Below are positions 43,370 to 51,717 of a stretch of DNA of 64,000 nt, piece after piece. Under the pieces are notes generated by a model, which had not been told where the DNA came from, ran no database searches, and was given only the letters and a program-made list of their open reading frames with translations. The translations under genes were made by a program, and so were the position numbers. Positions within the stretch are counted from its first letter, which is position 1. Every line of letters begins with the position of its first letter. This DNA is from Patulibacter minatonensis DSM 18081 (GTDB lineage: Bacteria > Actinomycetota > Thermoleophilia > Solirubrobacterales > Solirubrobacteraceae), in NCBI RefSeq assembly GCF_000519325.1, contig NZ_KI912613.1, positions 393,705 through 457,704 on the forward strand. Reading direction: 5' to 3'.

Positions 43370-44418
43370 GCACGTTCCACGAGACCTTCGAGATCGGCGG
43401 CACGCCCGTCGGCGGCGGCGCGCCGTGCTACATCATCGCCGAGGCCGGGGCCAACCACGACCGCGACCTCGACGTCGCGCGCGAGCTGATCGACGTCGCC
43501 GCGGACGCCGGCGCGGACGCCGTCAAGTTCCAGACGTACACGGGCCAGGACCTCTACTCGAGCCGGACGCCCGCGTTCGACTACCTCGAGGACGACCGCA
43601 CGCCGCAGCAGCTGCTGGACGACATCGCGCTGCCCCGTGAGTGGCAGCCGCTCCTGGCCGACCACGCCCGCGAGCGCGGCATCCACTTCTTCTCCAGCCC
43701 GTTCGACCGCGCCGCCGTCGACTCGCTGAAGGCCCTCGGGGTCCCGGCGATGAAGATCGCGTCGTTCGAGATCGTCGACCTCGGACTGATCGAGCACGCG
43801 GCCGGCGCCGGGGTGCCGATCATCCTCTCGACCGGGATGGCCACGTACGGCGAGATCGAGGAGGCGCTCGCAGCCGTCGCCCGCGCCGGCAACCCGGACG
43901 TCGCCCTCCTGCGCTGCGCGTCGGTCTACCCGTCCCCGCCGGAGATCATGAACATCCGGGCGATGCCGACCCTGCGCCGGGCGTTCGGGGTCCCGGCGGG
44001 CCTCAGCGACCACACGACGGGCATCGCGACCGCCACCGGCGCCGCGGCCCTGCAGATGGACGTCCTCGAGAAGCACTTCACGCTCTCCCGCGACCGCGAG
44101 GGCCCCGACCACCCGTTCGCGATCGAGCCGGACGAGCTCAAGGCGCTCGTGGCGAACGTCCGCGAGGTCGAGGCCGCCCTGGGCACCGGCCGGATGGAGG
44201 GCCCCTCCGCGCTGGAGGCGCGCGAGATGCACGGCAACGCGCGCCGCTCGGTGATCGCCGCGGTCGAGATCCCCAAGGGCACCGAGATCACCGAGGCGAT
44301 GCTCACGGTCAAGCGCCCGGGCTTCGGCATCAAGCCGCGCGACCTGCAGCTCGTCGTCGGCCGCACCGCGCGCGTCGACATCCCGTTCGACGAGATCGTC
44401 ACCTGGGAGATGGTGTAG
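43366..44418 (+). CDS. pseI: Pseudaminic/nonulosonic acid synthase (NeuB family), PseI
   Basis: A 350-residue protein. The NeuB TIM barrel (about 1-280) has YIIAEAGANHDRDLDVARELI, DAVKFQTYTGQDLYS, FFSSPFD, MKIASFEIVDLGLI, LSTGMATYGEIEEAL, and LSDHTTGIATATGAAAL, the metal and PEP-binding motifs. An SAF/AFP-like antifreeze domain (about 290-350, RRSVIAAVEIPKGTEI) lies at the C-terminus. It condenses PEP with the free 6-deoxy-diacetamido-hexose to give a nonulosonic acid. ATG start. Whether the product is pseudaminic or legionaminic acid depends on the upstream enzymes; PseB/PseC favour the pseudaminic type. Confidence 0.92.
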   Translation: MSTFHETFEIGGTPVGGGAPCYIIAEAGANHDRDLDVARELIDVAADAGADAVKFQTYTGQDLYSSRTPAFDYLEDDRTPQQLLDDIALPREWQPLLADHARERGIHFFSSPFDRAAVDSLKALGVPAMKIASFEIVDLGLIEHAAGAGVPIILSTGMATYGEIEEALAAVARAGNPDVALLRCASVYPSPPEIMNIRAMPTLRRAFGVPAGLSDHTTGIATATGAAALQMDVLEKHFTLSRDREGPDHPFAIEPDELKALVANVREVEAALGTGRMEGPSALEAREMHGNARRSVIAAVEIPKGTEITEAMLTVKRPGFGIKPRDLQLVVGRTARVDIPFDEIVTWEMV

Positions 44419-44423
44419 CGGCG

Positions 44424-45575
44424 ATGGCCGCCGGGCCCCTCCGCGCTCGTCTCGGCGCGCGCGCACCGGGCTCGCTGCTGTCCGCCCTGCGCCCCGCCCC
44501 GGGGCGCAGGCCAGAGCTCGACGGGCTCCGCGGCATCGCGGTGCTCCTCGTCGTCATCGCGCACGCCTGGAACGGCGTGTCGCCGCACAACCGCCCGTTC
44601 TACTCCGGAGCGCCGACGTTCCTGCCGGGCGGCGGCGAGATGGGCGTCCAGCTCTTCTTCGTCCTCTCCGGGTTCCTCATCACCGGGATCCTCGTGCGGA
44701 GCTGGTCCAGTCGGGGCGTCCGGAGCCTGCCGACGTTCTACGCCCGGCGCTTCCTCCGGTTGCTGCCCGCACTCCTCAGCGTCTGCTTCGTCTACGGCGT
44801 CGCGATCGTCCTGACGAAGGACCAGGGCCTCGAGCGGCACCTGGCCGCGAACTCGGTCTGGGCGGCGCTGACGTACACGACGAACTTCCCGCTGTTCCCG
44901 AACGACAACTTCCTCGGGCACACGTGGACGCTGGCGGTCGAGGAGCAGTTCTACCTCGTGTGGCCGGCGGTGCTCTTCCTGGCGCTGCGCCTCGGGGGCG
45001 CCAAGCACGGCCTGAAGGTCGCCGGTGCGGTGGCGCTCGCGTCGGTCGTCGCCACCGTGCTGGCGCGCCACGCCCCCGGGGTCACGGACGAGACCATCGT
45101 CACGCGGCTGCGGTGGGACGCGCTCGGCGTCGGGGCGCTGCTCGCGCTCTTCCCGATCCGCGTCAACCGCTGGATCGGGCTGGCCGGGCTCGCGGTCGTG
45201 CTCTACGTGTCGCTGCGGGAGGGCGCGATCGACCCGGACGTCTACCTGCTCACCGCGGTCGCCTCCGCCGCGGTCATCGGGGCCTCCGCCCGCCTGCCGT
45301 GGCTCGCGTGGCGGCCGCTCCAGTTCCTCGGGCTGATCAGCTACGGCCTCTACCTGTGGCACATGTTCGTGCTGCGACTGGGCTGGCCGGGCCCCGTCTC
45401 GGTGCTCGTCGCCGTCGTGATCTCTATCGCGTCGTACGTGCTGCTCGAGCTGCCGATCATGCGGCGCGGTGCGGCGTACCTCGCGCGCCGCGCCGGGGCC
45501 CGCGAGCAGTCCGAGACCGAGGCGGCCGCCCAGACCGCGGCCGCCGTCGCCGCCGGCGGACGGCGGAGCTCGTGA
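44424..45575 (+). CDS. OafA/YrhL-type acyltransferase 3 (first of a pair)
   Basis: A 383-residue membrane protein with about ten TM helices. RPELDGLRGIAVLLVVIAHAWNG contains the acyltransferase-3 start with the His of the active site, LFFVLSGFLITGIL, YARRFLRLLPALL, and HTWTLAVEEQFYLVWP, the second conserved block. No periplasmic SGNH domain. It probably acetylates (or acylates) a glycan hydroxyl on the membrane. ATG at 44424, 5 nt after the PseI stop. The next gene overlaps it by GTGA. Confidence 0.87.
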   Translation: MAAGPLRARLGARAPGSLLSALRPAPGRRPELDGLRGIAVLLVVIAHAWNGVSPHNRPFYSGAPTFLPGGGEMGVQLFFVLSGFLITGILVRSWSSRGVRSLPTFYARRFLRLLPALLSVCFVYGVAIVLTKDQGLERHLAANSVWAALTYTTNFPLFPNDNFLGHTWTLAVEEQFYLVWPAVLFLALRLGGAKHGLKVAGAVALASVVATVLARHAPGVTDETIVTRLRWDALGVGALLALFPIRVNRWIGLAGLAVVLYVSLREGAIDPDVYLLTAVASAAVIGASARLPWLAWRPLQFLGLISYGLYLWHMFVLRLGWPGPVSVLVAVVISIASYVLLELPIMRRGAAYLARRAGAREQSETEAAAQTAAAVAAGGRRSS

Positions 45576-46816
45576 AGACGTTCCTCAGCGGGCTCCTGCA
45601 CCCCGACGGCCGCCTGGAGGCGGCGTCGAAGCAGGGGCGCTCCGCCAACAACTTCGACCTGCTGCGCCTCTTCGGGGCGACGGCGGTGCTCTTCGCGCAC
45701 TCGTTCGCGCTCACGATCACGAAGCAGCCGCAGCCGCTGAACCTCGACTGGGGCAGCTTCGGCGTCCTGATCTTCTTCTCGATCAGCGGCTTCCTGATCG
45801 CCCGGAGCTGGGCGTACGAGCCGAAGCTCCTGCCGTTCCTCTTCAAGCGGGCGCTACGCCTGTGGCCCGCGCTCCTGGCGTCGCTGGTGATCTGCGCGCT
45901 CGTGCTCGGGCCGCTCGTGACGAACCAGCCGTTCCGGATCTACATCGACACGTCCGCGACGAAGCAGTTCATCCTCCAGAACGCGACGCTGCAGACGAAC
46001 TACGTCCTGCCCGGCGTCTTCACCGACAACGTCTACCCGAACGCCGTCAACGGCTCGCTCTGGACGCTGCCCCTGGAGTTCAAGGCGTACCTGTTCGTGG
46101 CGATCCTCGGGCTGGTCGGGTTCCTCCGCCCGCGGTTCCGCCTCGTGATGGTCCCGGTCGCGATCCTCGGGGCGCTCCTGGTGCTCCCGGGCGTCCGCGA
46201 CGCGGTCCCGGGGATGAACCACCTGGTCGCGATGCTGTCGGACATCCAGGCGTCGCCGGCGGCCACGTACCAGGCGAAGCTCGGGTCCTACGACATGCAG
46301 CTGCGGCCCTTCGCGGCGTTCATGATCGGCGCCGGGATGTTCGCCGCCGCGCGCTGGATCCCGATGCGCTGGTCGATCGGCGCGGTCGTCGCGATCGCCT
46401 GGCTCTGCTGCCTCTTCCTCGGGTCGCCGTCCCTGATCGAGAACGGCACGGTCTGGTGCGTCCCGTACCTCGTGCTGCTGCTCGCCTACCGGACGCACCA
46501 CCTCGTGCGTCTGCCGAAGCGGATGGGCGACTACTCCTACGGGCTCTACGTCTGGGCGTTCCCGGTCCAGCAGACCGTCTCGCACGTCCTCGACCTGACG
46601 AGCGGCTGGGCCATGTTCGCGATCTCGCTGCCGCTCACCGCCGTGCTCGCCGTGCTCTCCTGGCACCTCATCGAGGCCCCGGCGCTGACGCTGAAGAACC
46701 GCCTGAACCCGCCGCTGGCGTCGCCGCCGTCGGTCGCCGCGCACCCGGACGGGCGCGCGGAGTTCGACCCGGCGACGCAGCCGCACCCGGCGGCGCCGGC
46801 CGGCGACCGGGCCTGA
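45572..46816 (+). CDS. OafA/YrhL-type acyltransferase 3 (second of a pair)
   Basis: A 414-residue acyltransferase 3 protein. NNFDLLRLFGATAVLFAHSFAL carries the conserved His, with FGVLIFFSISGFLIARSW, FKRALRLWPALL and NGSLWTLPLEFKAYLFVAI, then about ten TM helices and a Pro-rich tail (about 385-414). It differs enough from the first copy to suggest a second substrate position rather than a recent duplication. GTG start overlapping the preceding TGA. Last plus-strand gene before a minus-strand GT2. Confidence 0.87.
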   Translation: MKTFLSGLLHPDGRLEAASKQGRSANNFDLLRLFGATAVLFAHSFALTITKQPQPLNLDWGSFGVLIFFSISGFLIARSWAYEPKLLPFLFKRALRLWPALLASLVICALVLGPLVTNQPFRIYIDTSATKQFILQNATLQTNYVLPGVFTDNVYPNAVNGSLWTLPLEFKAYLFVAILGLVGFLRPRFRLVMVPVAILGALLVLPGVRDAVPGMNHLVAMLSDIQASPAATYQAKLGSYDMQLRPFAAFMIGAGMFAAARWIPMRWSIGAVVAIAWLCCLFLGSPSLIENGTVWCVPYLVLLLAYRTHHLVRLPKRMGDYSYGLYVWAFPVQQTVSHVLDLTSGWAMFAISLPLTAVLAVLSWHLIEAPALTLKNRLNPPLASPPSVAAHPDGRAEFDPATQPHPAAPAGDRA

Positions 46817-46845
46817 CGCGCACCCGGGCGCGCGTCGGCGGGCAG

Positions 46846-47904
46846 TCAGTCGCGTCGCCCGCCGGCGCCGACCAGCCGCAGGACGAGCCGGCGGTAGAGC
46901 CGGAGCGGCGGCGCGGTGAGCCTCGCGGCGGCCTGCGGGAACATCGGGGAGTCCAGCGCGGGGTGCATCAGCCGCAGGTACGTGGCGTCGCCGGTGACCC
47001 GCGCGAAGCGGAGCTCGGCCCGGCGCGCCCGCAGCGCCTTCCGCGACCGCCACAGCTCCCGGTAGGCCCCGAGCTTCGGCCGGATCCACCCGCCCTGGAC
47101 GGCGCCCAGGAGGATCGCCAGCTCGACGGCGATCAGCAGCGGGGCGAGCAGCGCGAGAGTCCGCGCCTCGAAGTGCGACAGCACGCACCACAGGCGGTTG
47201 CGCTCGAGCCAGCGCCACTTGTAGTCGCCCTTCTCGAAGACGTAGTCGTGCTCGACGGTCGCCCGGGGGACGAACCACACGCGCCAGCCCGTCAGCCACG
47301 CGCGCCACGCGAAGTCGACGTCGTCGTAGTACATGAAGAACCCGGGCGTGAAGCCGCCGAGCGCCTCGAACGCCTCGCGCCGGACGAGGATCGCAGCGCC
47401 CGATGCGGAGGCGACCTCGCGCGGGTCGCCGTCCTCCGGCGCCTCGCCGTAGCGACCGGCCCAGGCGATGCCGGTCAGGTGCACGGGGTTGTCGCCCGCG
47501 TTGACCGCCCGGCCGCCCGGCAGCAGGACCTGCGCGCCCGCGAGGGCCGCCGTGGGGTCGTCGTCCAGGCACGCCGCGAGGTGCTCGAGGCAGTCCGGGG
47601 CGGCGGAGGCGTCGGTGTTCAGGAAGAGGATGCGGTCGCCGGACGCCCCCGCCACGCCGGCGCGGCAGGCCTCGACGTAACCGGCGTTCTCGCCGAGGGC
47701 GACGATCACGGCCTCCGGCGCCAGCTCGCGGACCTGCGCCGCCCAGGCGTCGCCGGGACGCTGGTCGACGTAGACGAGCTCGGGCGTGCCCGCGGTCTGC
47801 GCGCGCAGCGACTCGATCGCGGCGCGGAGGTCGCCCAGCTCCTCGTGGTAGCCGACGAGGACGGCGCTGACGGACGGTGTGGGGAGGCTGGAGTCGGGGC
47901 GCAT
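46846..47904 (-). CDS. GT2 rhamnosyltransferase-like glycosyltransferase (WbbL type)
   Basis: A 352-residue GT-A protein. VSAVLVGYHEELGDLRAAIESL, GENAGYVEACRAGVAGASGDRILFLNTDA (DXD-like NTDA), and ASGAAILVRREAFEALGGFTPGFFMYYDDVDFAWRAWLTGWR, the block typical of rhamnosyl and galactofuranosyl transferases. Two C-terminal hydrophobic stretches (about 250-275) may bring it to the membrane. ATG at 47904. It converges with the acyltransferase gene and is divergent from 47959. Confidence 0.87.
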   Translation of the reverse strand: MRPDSSLPTPSVSAVLVGYHEELGDLRAAIESLRAQTAGTPELVYVDQRPGDAWAAQVRELAPEAVIVALGENAGYVEACRAGVAGASGDRILFLNTDASAAPDCLEHLAACLDDDPTAALAGAQVLLPGGRAVNAGDNPVHLTGIAWAGRYGEAPEDGDPREVASASGAAILVRREAFEALGGFTPGFFMYYDDVDFAWRAWLTGWRVWFVPRATVEHDYVFEKGDYKWRWLERNRLWCVLSHFEARTLALLAPLLIAVELAILLGAVQGGWIRPKLGAYRELWRSRKALRARRAELRFARVTGDATYLRLMHPALDSPMFPQAAARLTAPPLRLYRRLVLRLVGAGGRRD

Positions 47905-47946
47905 GGAGGGGCCTGGCCGTGGAGGTCCGGGAGCGGGCCGCGGCAC

Positions 47947-47952
47947 TAAGCT
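47947..47952 (+). promoter_or_regulatory. -10 element, leaderless start of the gene at 47959
   Basis: TAAGCT followed by 6 nt and the GTG at 47959. Confidence 0.45.
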
Positions 47953-47958
47953 GCCCCG

Positions 47959-49605
47959 GTGATGCTGCCATCCTCCGTGCGCAGCCGCCTCTCGGCGGCC
48001 GGGAACGCCTACGTCTTCGAGCGTCCCGACCTCGTCGACCGCGCCGCGGCGCGCCTCCGGCGCCCGCTGGACCGCGCGTTCCTCCGCCGCGTCACCGCCT
48101 TCGAGGACCTCGAGCGGCTCGGGGCGGTCGTCCGCGAGCACGCGCCGCCGGCGACCGGCCCGCACGTCCTCCTCGTCGCCCTGCGCGGGTGGCCGGACCA
48201 CAACGCGTTCGAGGCCGTCGTCGCCGCCGCCCTGCGGATGCGCGGCGCCCGGGTCACGCTCCTGACCTGCGGCGGCGGCATGCCGCTCTGCGAGATGGGC
48301 TGGGGCCGCCGCGCCTGGCCGCGCCCCTGCGACCGCTGCGCGCCGCAGACCGCCGGCGTCGCCGAGCGCCTGGGCCTCGACCACGTGCGGCTCTCCGAGC
48401 TCCTGCCGTGGGGTGCGGACGGGCGGAAGGCCCCCGTGCCCACCTCGGTGTCGTCCGACGCGGTCGAGATCTCGCGCGCCTGGATCCTCCGCACGAGCGT
48501 CCCCGGGGACGCGCCCGACGGCGAGGCGGTCGGCCTCGACCTCCAGGCGAGCGTCGACGCCGTGGCCGCCGCGACGGAGACGCTGCTCGACCGCCTGCGG
48601 CCCGACGTCCTCTTCTCCGTCAACGGCCTGTTCGCCGCCGAGCAGCGCATGCGCGAGATCGCCCTGTCGCGCGGCATCCGCTGCCCGACGTACGAGATCT
48701 CCCCGCGCGCCGGCGCCCTGGCGTTCTCGCAGGAGGCCCCGGCGCCGGAGTACGACACCGACCACGCGTGGGACGTCTGCCGCGACCTGCCGCTCGAGCC
48801 GGAGCAGCGGGCGGCCGTCACGGAGCTCCTGGACGACCGGGCCAGCGGCAAGGGCGCGCACGAGACGTACTTCACGTCCGTCGAGGACGACCACGAGCGC
48901 CTCCGGGCCGCCGTCGGGGTGCCCCCCGGCGCGCGGCTGGCGAGCCTCTTCACGAACCTCACGTGGGACTCCGCCGCGCTCGGCCGGAACGTCGGGTTCC
49001 CGGGGATGATGGACTTCATCGAGCAGGCGGTCCGCGAGGCCGCCGCGATCGACGACCTGCACCTCGTCGTCCGGATCCACCCCGCCGAGACCCGCTGGCG
49101 CACCCGGGAGACCGTCGAGGCGGCGCTCCTGGAACGCCTGGGGGGCACGCTCCCGGACTCCGTGCACGTGATCGGCCCGGACCAGCCCCTGGGCTCGTAC
49201 GCGCTCCTGGACGCCTCGGACCTCGTCCTGGGCTACACGACGACGATCGGCCTCGAGGCCGCGACGGCCGGCTTCCCGGTGCTCGTCGGCGGCGACGTCC
49301 ACTACCGCGACCGCGGCTTCACGCACGACGTGACCGGACCCGAGGACCTCCGGCGCCTGCTGCAGGACCCGCCGGGCCGGCTGAGCGACGAGCGGCGCGA
49401 GCTCGCCCTGCGCTACGCGTTCACGTTCTTCTACCGCGGCTTCGTGCCGCTGCGGTCGGTCACCGTCGCGGCCGGGAAGGTCAGCGCGATCGACACGACG
49501 CTCGAGCGCCTGACGCCGGGCGGCGACCCGCACCTCGACTGGGTCGCCGACCGCCTGCTCGACGGCGCGGACCTGCTGCTCCCCGACGAGCTCGCGCTGG
49601 CGTGA
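47959..49605 (+). CDS. Capsule/surface-carbohydrate biosynthesis protein with four-Cys cluster (GT-B-like)
   Basis: A 548-residue protein. The N-terminal domain holds Cys104, Cys111, Cys124 and Cys127 (LTCGGG, LCEMG, PCDRC), a spacing that suggests a metal site or a structural zinc. The C-terminal half has SLFTNLTWDSA, LHLVVRIHPAE and SDLVLGYTTTIGLEAATAGFPVLV, the donor-binding HPAE and GYTTTIGLEA motifs of KpsS/capsule-type transferases. The two halves make a GT-B fold. GTG at 47959 is 6 nt after a -10; an ATG at 47962 is the alternative. Likely transfers a sugar, perhaps the nonulosonate. Followed by the cytidylyltransferase gene on the same strand. Confidence 0.8.
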   Translation: MMLPSSVRSRLSAAGNAYVFERPDLVDRAAARLRRPLDRAFLRRVTAFEDLERLGAVVREHAPPATGPHVLLVALRGWPDHNAFEAVVAAALRMRGARVTLLTCGGGMPLCEMGWGRRAWPRPCDRCAPQTAGVAERLGLDHVRLSELLPWGADGRKAPVPTSVSSDAVEISRAWILRTSVPGDAPDGEAVGLDLQASVDAVAAATETLLDRLRPDVLFSVNGLFAAEQRMREIALSRGIRCPTYEISPRAGALAFSQEAPAPEYDTDHAWDVCRDLPLEPEQRAAVTELLDDRASGKGAHETYFTSVEDDHERLRAAVGVPPGARLASLFTNLTWDSAALGRNVGFPGMMDFIEQAVREAAAIDDLHLVVRIHPAETRWRTRETVEAALLERLGGTLPDSVHVIGPDQPLGSYALLDASDLVLGYTTTIGLEAATAGFPVLVGGDVHYRDRGFTHDVTGPEDLRRLLQDPPGRLSDERRELALRYAFTFFYRGFVPLRSVTVAAGKVSAIDTTLERLTPGGDPHLDWVADRLLDGADLLLPDELALA

Positions 49606-49648
49606 GCACGACGCGCGTCACGCGGCGCAGCGACCGGAGGACCACCGC

Positions 49649-50377
49649 ATGACCCCCGCCCCCGCACTCGCGGTCGTCCAGGCCCGTGCGTCGTCCTCGC
49701 GGCTGCCGGGCAAGGTCCTCGCCGACGTCCACGGCGAGCCGATGCTCGCCCTGATGCTGCGGCGGCTGGAGGCCGCGACGAGCCTCCGCGGCGTCGTCCT
49801 CGCCACGAGCGACGAGCCCTCCGACGACCCCGTCGCCGCCCTGGGCCTGGAGCTCGGCGTGCCGGTCTTTCGCGGCCCGCTCGCCGACGTGCTGGCCCGC
49901 TACGTCGGGGCGCTCGAGGACTGCGCGGACGACGACGTCGCGGTGCGTCTGACCGGCGACTGCCCGCTGATCGACCCGGCGGCGGTCGACGCCGTCGTCG
50001 CGCTGCTGACCGGCGACCCGTCGCTCGCGTACGCGCAGAACGTCCTCCCCCGCGCGGTGCCGGACGGCAGCGACGCCGAGGCGTTCCGCGTCCGGGCGCT
50101 GCGCGAGCTCGCGGCGTCCGGCCCGACCGACGACGAGCGCGAGCACGTGACCCTCGGCCTGCGCAACGACGCGGCGCGCTGGCCCGCCGCCGCGGTCCCG
50201 GTCACCGACCCGACGCTCGGCCCGCTGCGCTGGACGGTCGACACCGCCGAGGACCTCGCGTTCGTCCGCGAGGTCGTGGACCGGCTCGGAGACCGTCGCC
50301 ACGTGGCCGACACGGCGGAGATCCGGGCGGTCGTCCACGCGACCCCGAGCCTGGCCGAGGACGGCCTGCGGGGCTGA
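49649..50377 (+). CDS. SpsF-like cytidylyltransferase (CMP-nonulosonate synthetase candidate)
   Basis: A 242-residue nucleotidyltransferase. VVQARASSSRLPGKVLADVHGEPMLALML is the SpsF/NeuA-like CTP-binding start (xxSSRLPGK), followed by ATSDEPSDDP, VFRGPLADVLARYV and VRLTGDCPLIDPAAVD, the metal-binding region. SpsF in Bacillus lies with NeuB- and PseG-like proteins, so here it is the best candidate to activate the PseI product to its CMP form; a canonical PseF is not seen. GGAGG 9 nt upstream of ATG 49649. Confidence 0.82.
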   Translation: MTPAPALAVVQARASSSRLPGKVLADVHGEPMLALMLRRLEAATSLRGVVLATSDEPSDDPVAALGLELGVPVFRGPLADVLARYVGALEDCADDDVAVRLTGDCPLIDPAAVDAVVALLTGDPSLAYAQNVLPRAVPDGSDAEAFRVRALRELAASGPTDDEREHVTLGLRNDAARWPAAAVPVTDPTLGPLRWTVDTAEDLAFVREVVDRLGDRRHVADTAEIRAVVHATPSLAEDGLRG

Positions 50378-50445
50378 CGCCGCCCGGCCTCCGGCCGGTC
50401 GCCGGGCCCCGAGCAGCGTCGCCGTCGGGCCGGGTCGTCGGTCGC

Positions 50446-51276
50446 TCAGTCCGCGCGGCGCGCGGTGACGACGAGCAGCTCGCCGTCGTCGTACGGTGCG
50501 CCGTCCCAGCCGGCGAACGTTTCGACGTCCGCGAAGCCGGCCTCCCCCAGGAGCGTCGTCAGCTCCTCGGTCGAGTAGAGCCGCAGCGCCTCGCGCCGGC
50601 CCTCGTCGATCTCGCCCGTCGTGCGGTGCACGAACGTCTTGCGGTGCGTGAGGACCCCGGTGTCGCGGTCCAGGTGCAGGTCGCTCAGGTAGAAGCGCCA
50701 CGGGTCGCCCTCGGGCAGCTCCGACCACAGGCGCGCCCGGCCGTCCTCCGCGTCGTCCAGCATGCGGCGCCACGACGGGTGCGGGTAGAGCTCGAGCACC
50801 AGGCGGCCGCCGGGCTTCAGGCCCTCGCGCAGGCGGCCGAGCATCCGCCGCGCGGATCCCGGGACCACGGCGTCGAAGTACGCCAGGGCGGCCGTGATGA
50901 CGACCGCCGCGTCCCACGCGGCGGCCTCGCCGAGGTCCATCGCGAGCGCGTCGCCCGCCGCGAACCGCAGCTGCTCCGCGCCGACGTCCTGCGCCCACCG
51001 CTCCGCGAACGCGATCCGCGAGTGCGCGAGGTCGACACCCAGGGCGGACGCGAGCCGGCCCCGTTGCGCCAGGTCGATCAGCAGCCGGCCGTTGCCGGTC
51101 CCGATCTCCAGCACCGCGGCGTCGTCCGGCAGGAGCGCCCCGACGAGGTCGGCCTGGGCGGCGTGCCGCTCCAGCGCGGAGCGGCGGTAGGCCTGCAGCG
51201 CCGCGTCGTCGGCGAAGGCCGTCTCCAGCCCCTCGTACGCCGCCGCGATGCCGTCCATGCCCTCGAGGTCGCCCAT
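50446..51276 (-). CDS. Class I SAM-dependent methyltransferase
   Basis: A 276-residue protein. AAVLEIGTGNGRLLIDLA is motif I, GVDLAHSRIAFAERWA motif II, WDAAVVITAALAYF motif III, and LKPGGRLVLELYPHPSW motif IV. Cytoplasmic. Probably O- or N-methylates a sugar in the glycan locus. ATG at 51276; an in-frame ATG at 51258 is possible. Last gene of the minus-strand group that starts at 55083, with 27 nt to the DUF2304 gene. Confidence 0.8.
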   Translation of the reverse strand: MGDLEGMDGIAAAYEGLETAFADDAALQAYRRSALERHAAQADLVGALLPDDAAVLEIGTGNGRLLIDLAQRGRLASALGVDLAHSRIAFAERWAQDVGAEQLRFAAGDALAMDLGEAAAWDAAVVITAALAYFDAVVPGSARRMLGRLREGLKPGGRLVLELYPHPSWRRMLDDAEDGRARLWSELPEGDPWRFYLSDLHLDRDTGVLTHRKTFVHRTTGEIDEGRREALRLYSTEELTTLLGEAGFADVETFAGWDGAPYDDGELLVVTARRAD

Positions 51277-51303
51277 CGGGGCATCTTCGCGGACGGGCGG
51301 GGA

Positions 51304-51717
51304 TCAGTGCGCGTCGGCGGTCTCGTGCTCGGCGTCGCGCTCGTCGGCCTCGGCGAGGAGCCGCTGCCGGTCGGACTCGAGCCGGTCGACCTTCTCGCGC
51401 AGGCGGCCGACCTCCTGCGCCAGGACCTTCGACTGGTCCGACAGCCGGGACAGCACGAGCGAGAAGTGCAGCAGCAGCATCAGGACGAACCCGAACGCGA
51501 CCGCGAACAGCGCCGACGGGCCGTACCGCACGCCGATCGCGTCCGAGAGCCGCGAGAGCGCGTCGGACCAGATCGACAGGCCGAGCAGCACGACGGTCGA
51601 GAACAGCCAGAGCAGCGCGTAGCGCTCCATCAGCCGTCGGCGGCGGACGAGCTCGAAGACGATGAAGAAGAGCGCGAGCGTGACGAGGATTGCGACGATC
51701 TGCAGGCGCGGCGTCAT
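51304..51717 (-). CDS. DUF2304-family membrane protein
   Basis: A 137-residue protein. Three TM helices (about 5-25, 35-55, 65-90) followed by a coiled coil (about 92-130, VGRLREKVDRLESDRQRLLAEA). RRRRLMERYALLWLFSTVVLLGLSI is the DUF2304 core. Such genes commonly follow a DPM1-like GT2, as here, where the stop of the GT2 overlaps its ATG (TGATG). Function unknown, likely an accessory of polyprenyl-linked sugar transfer. Confidence 0.85.
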   Translation of the reverse strand: MTPRLQIVAILVTLALFFIVFELVRRRRLMERYALLWLFSTVVLLGLSIWSDALSRLSDAIGVRYGPSALFAVAFGFVLMLLLHFSLVLSRLSDQSKVLAQEVGRLREKVDRLESDRQRLLAEADERDAEHETADAH

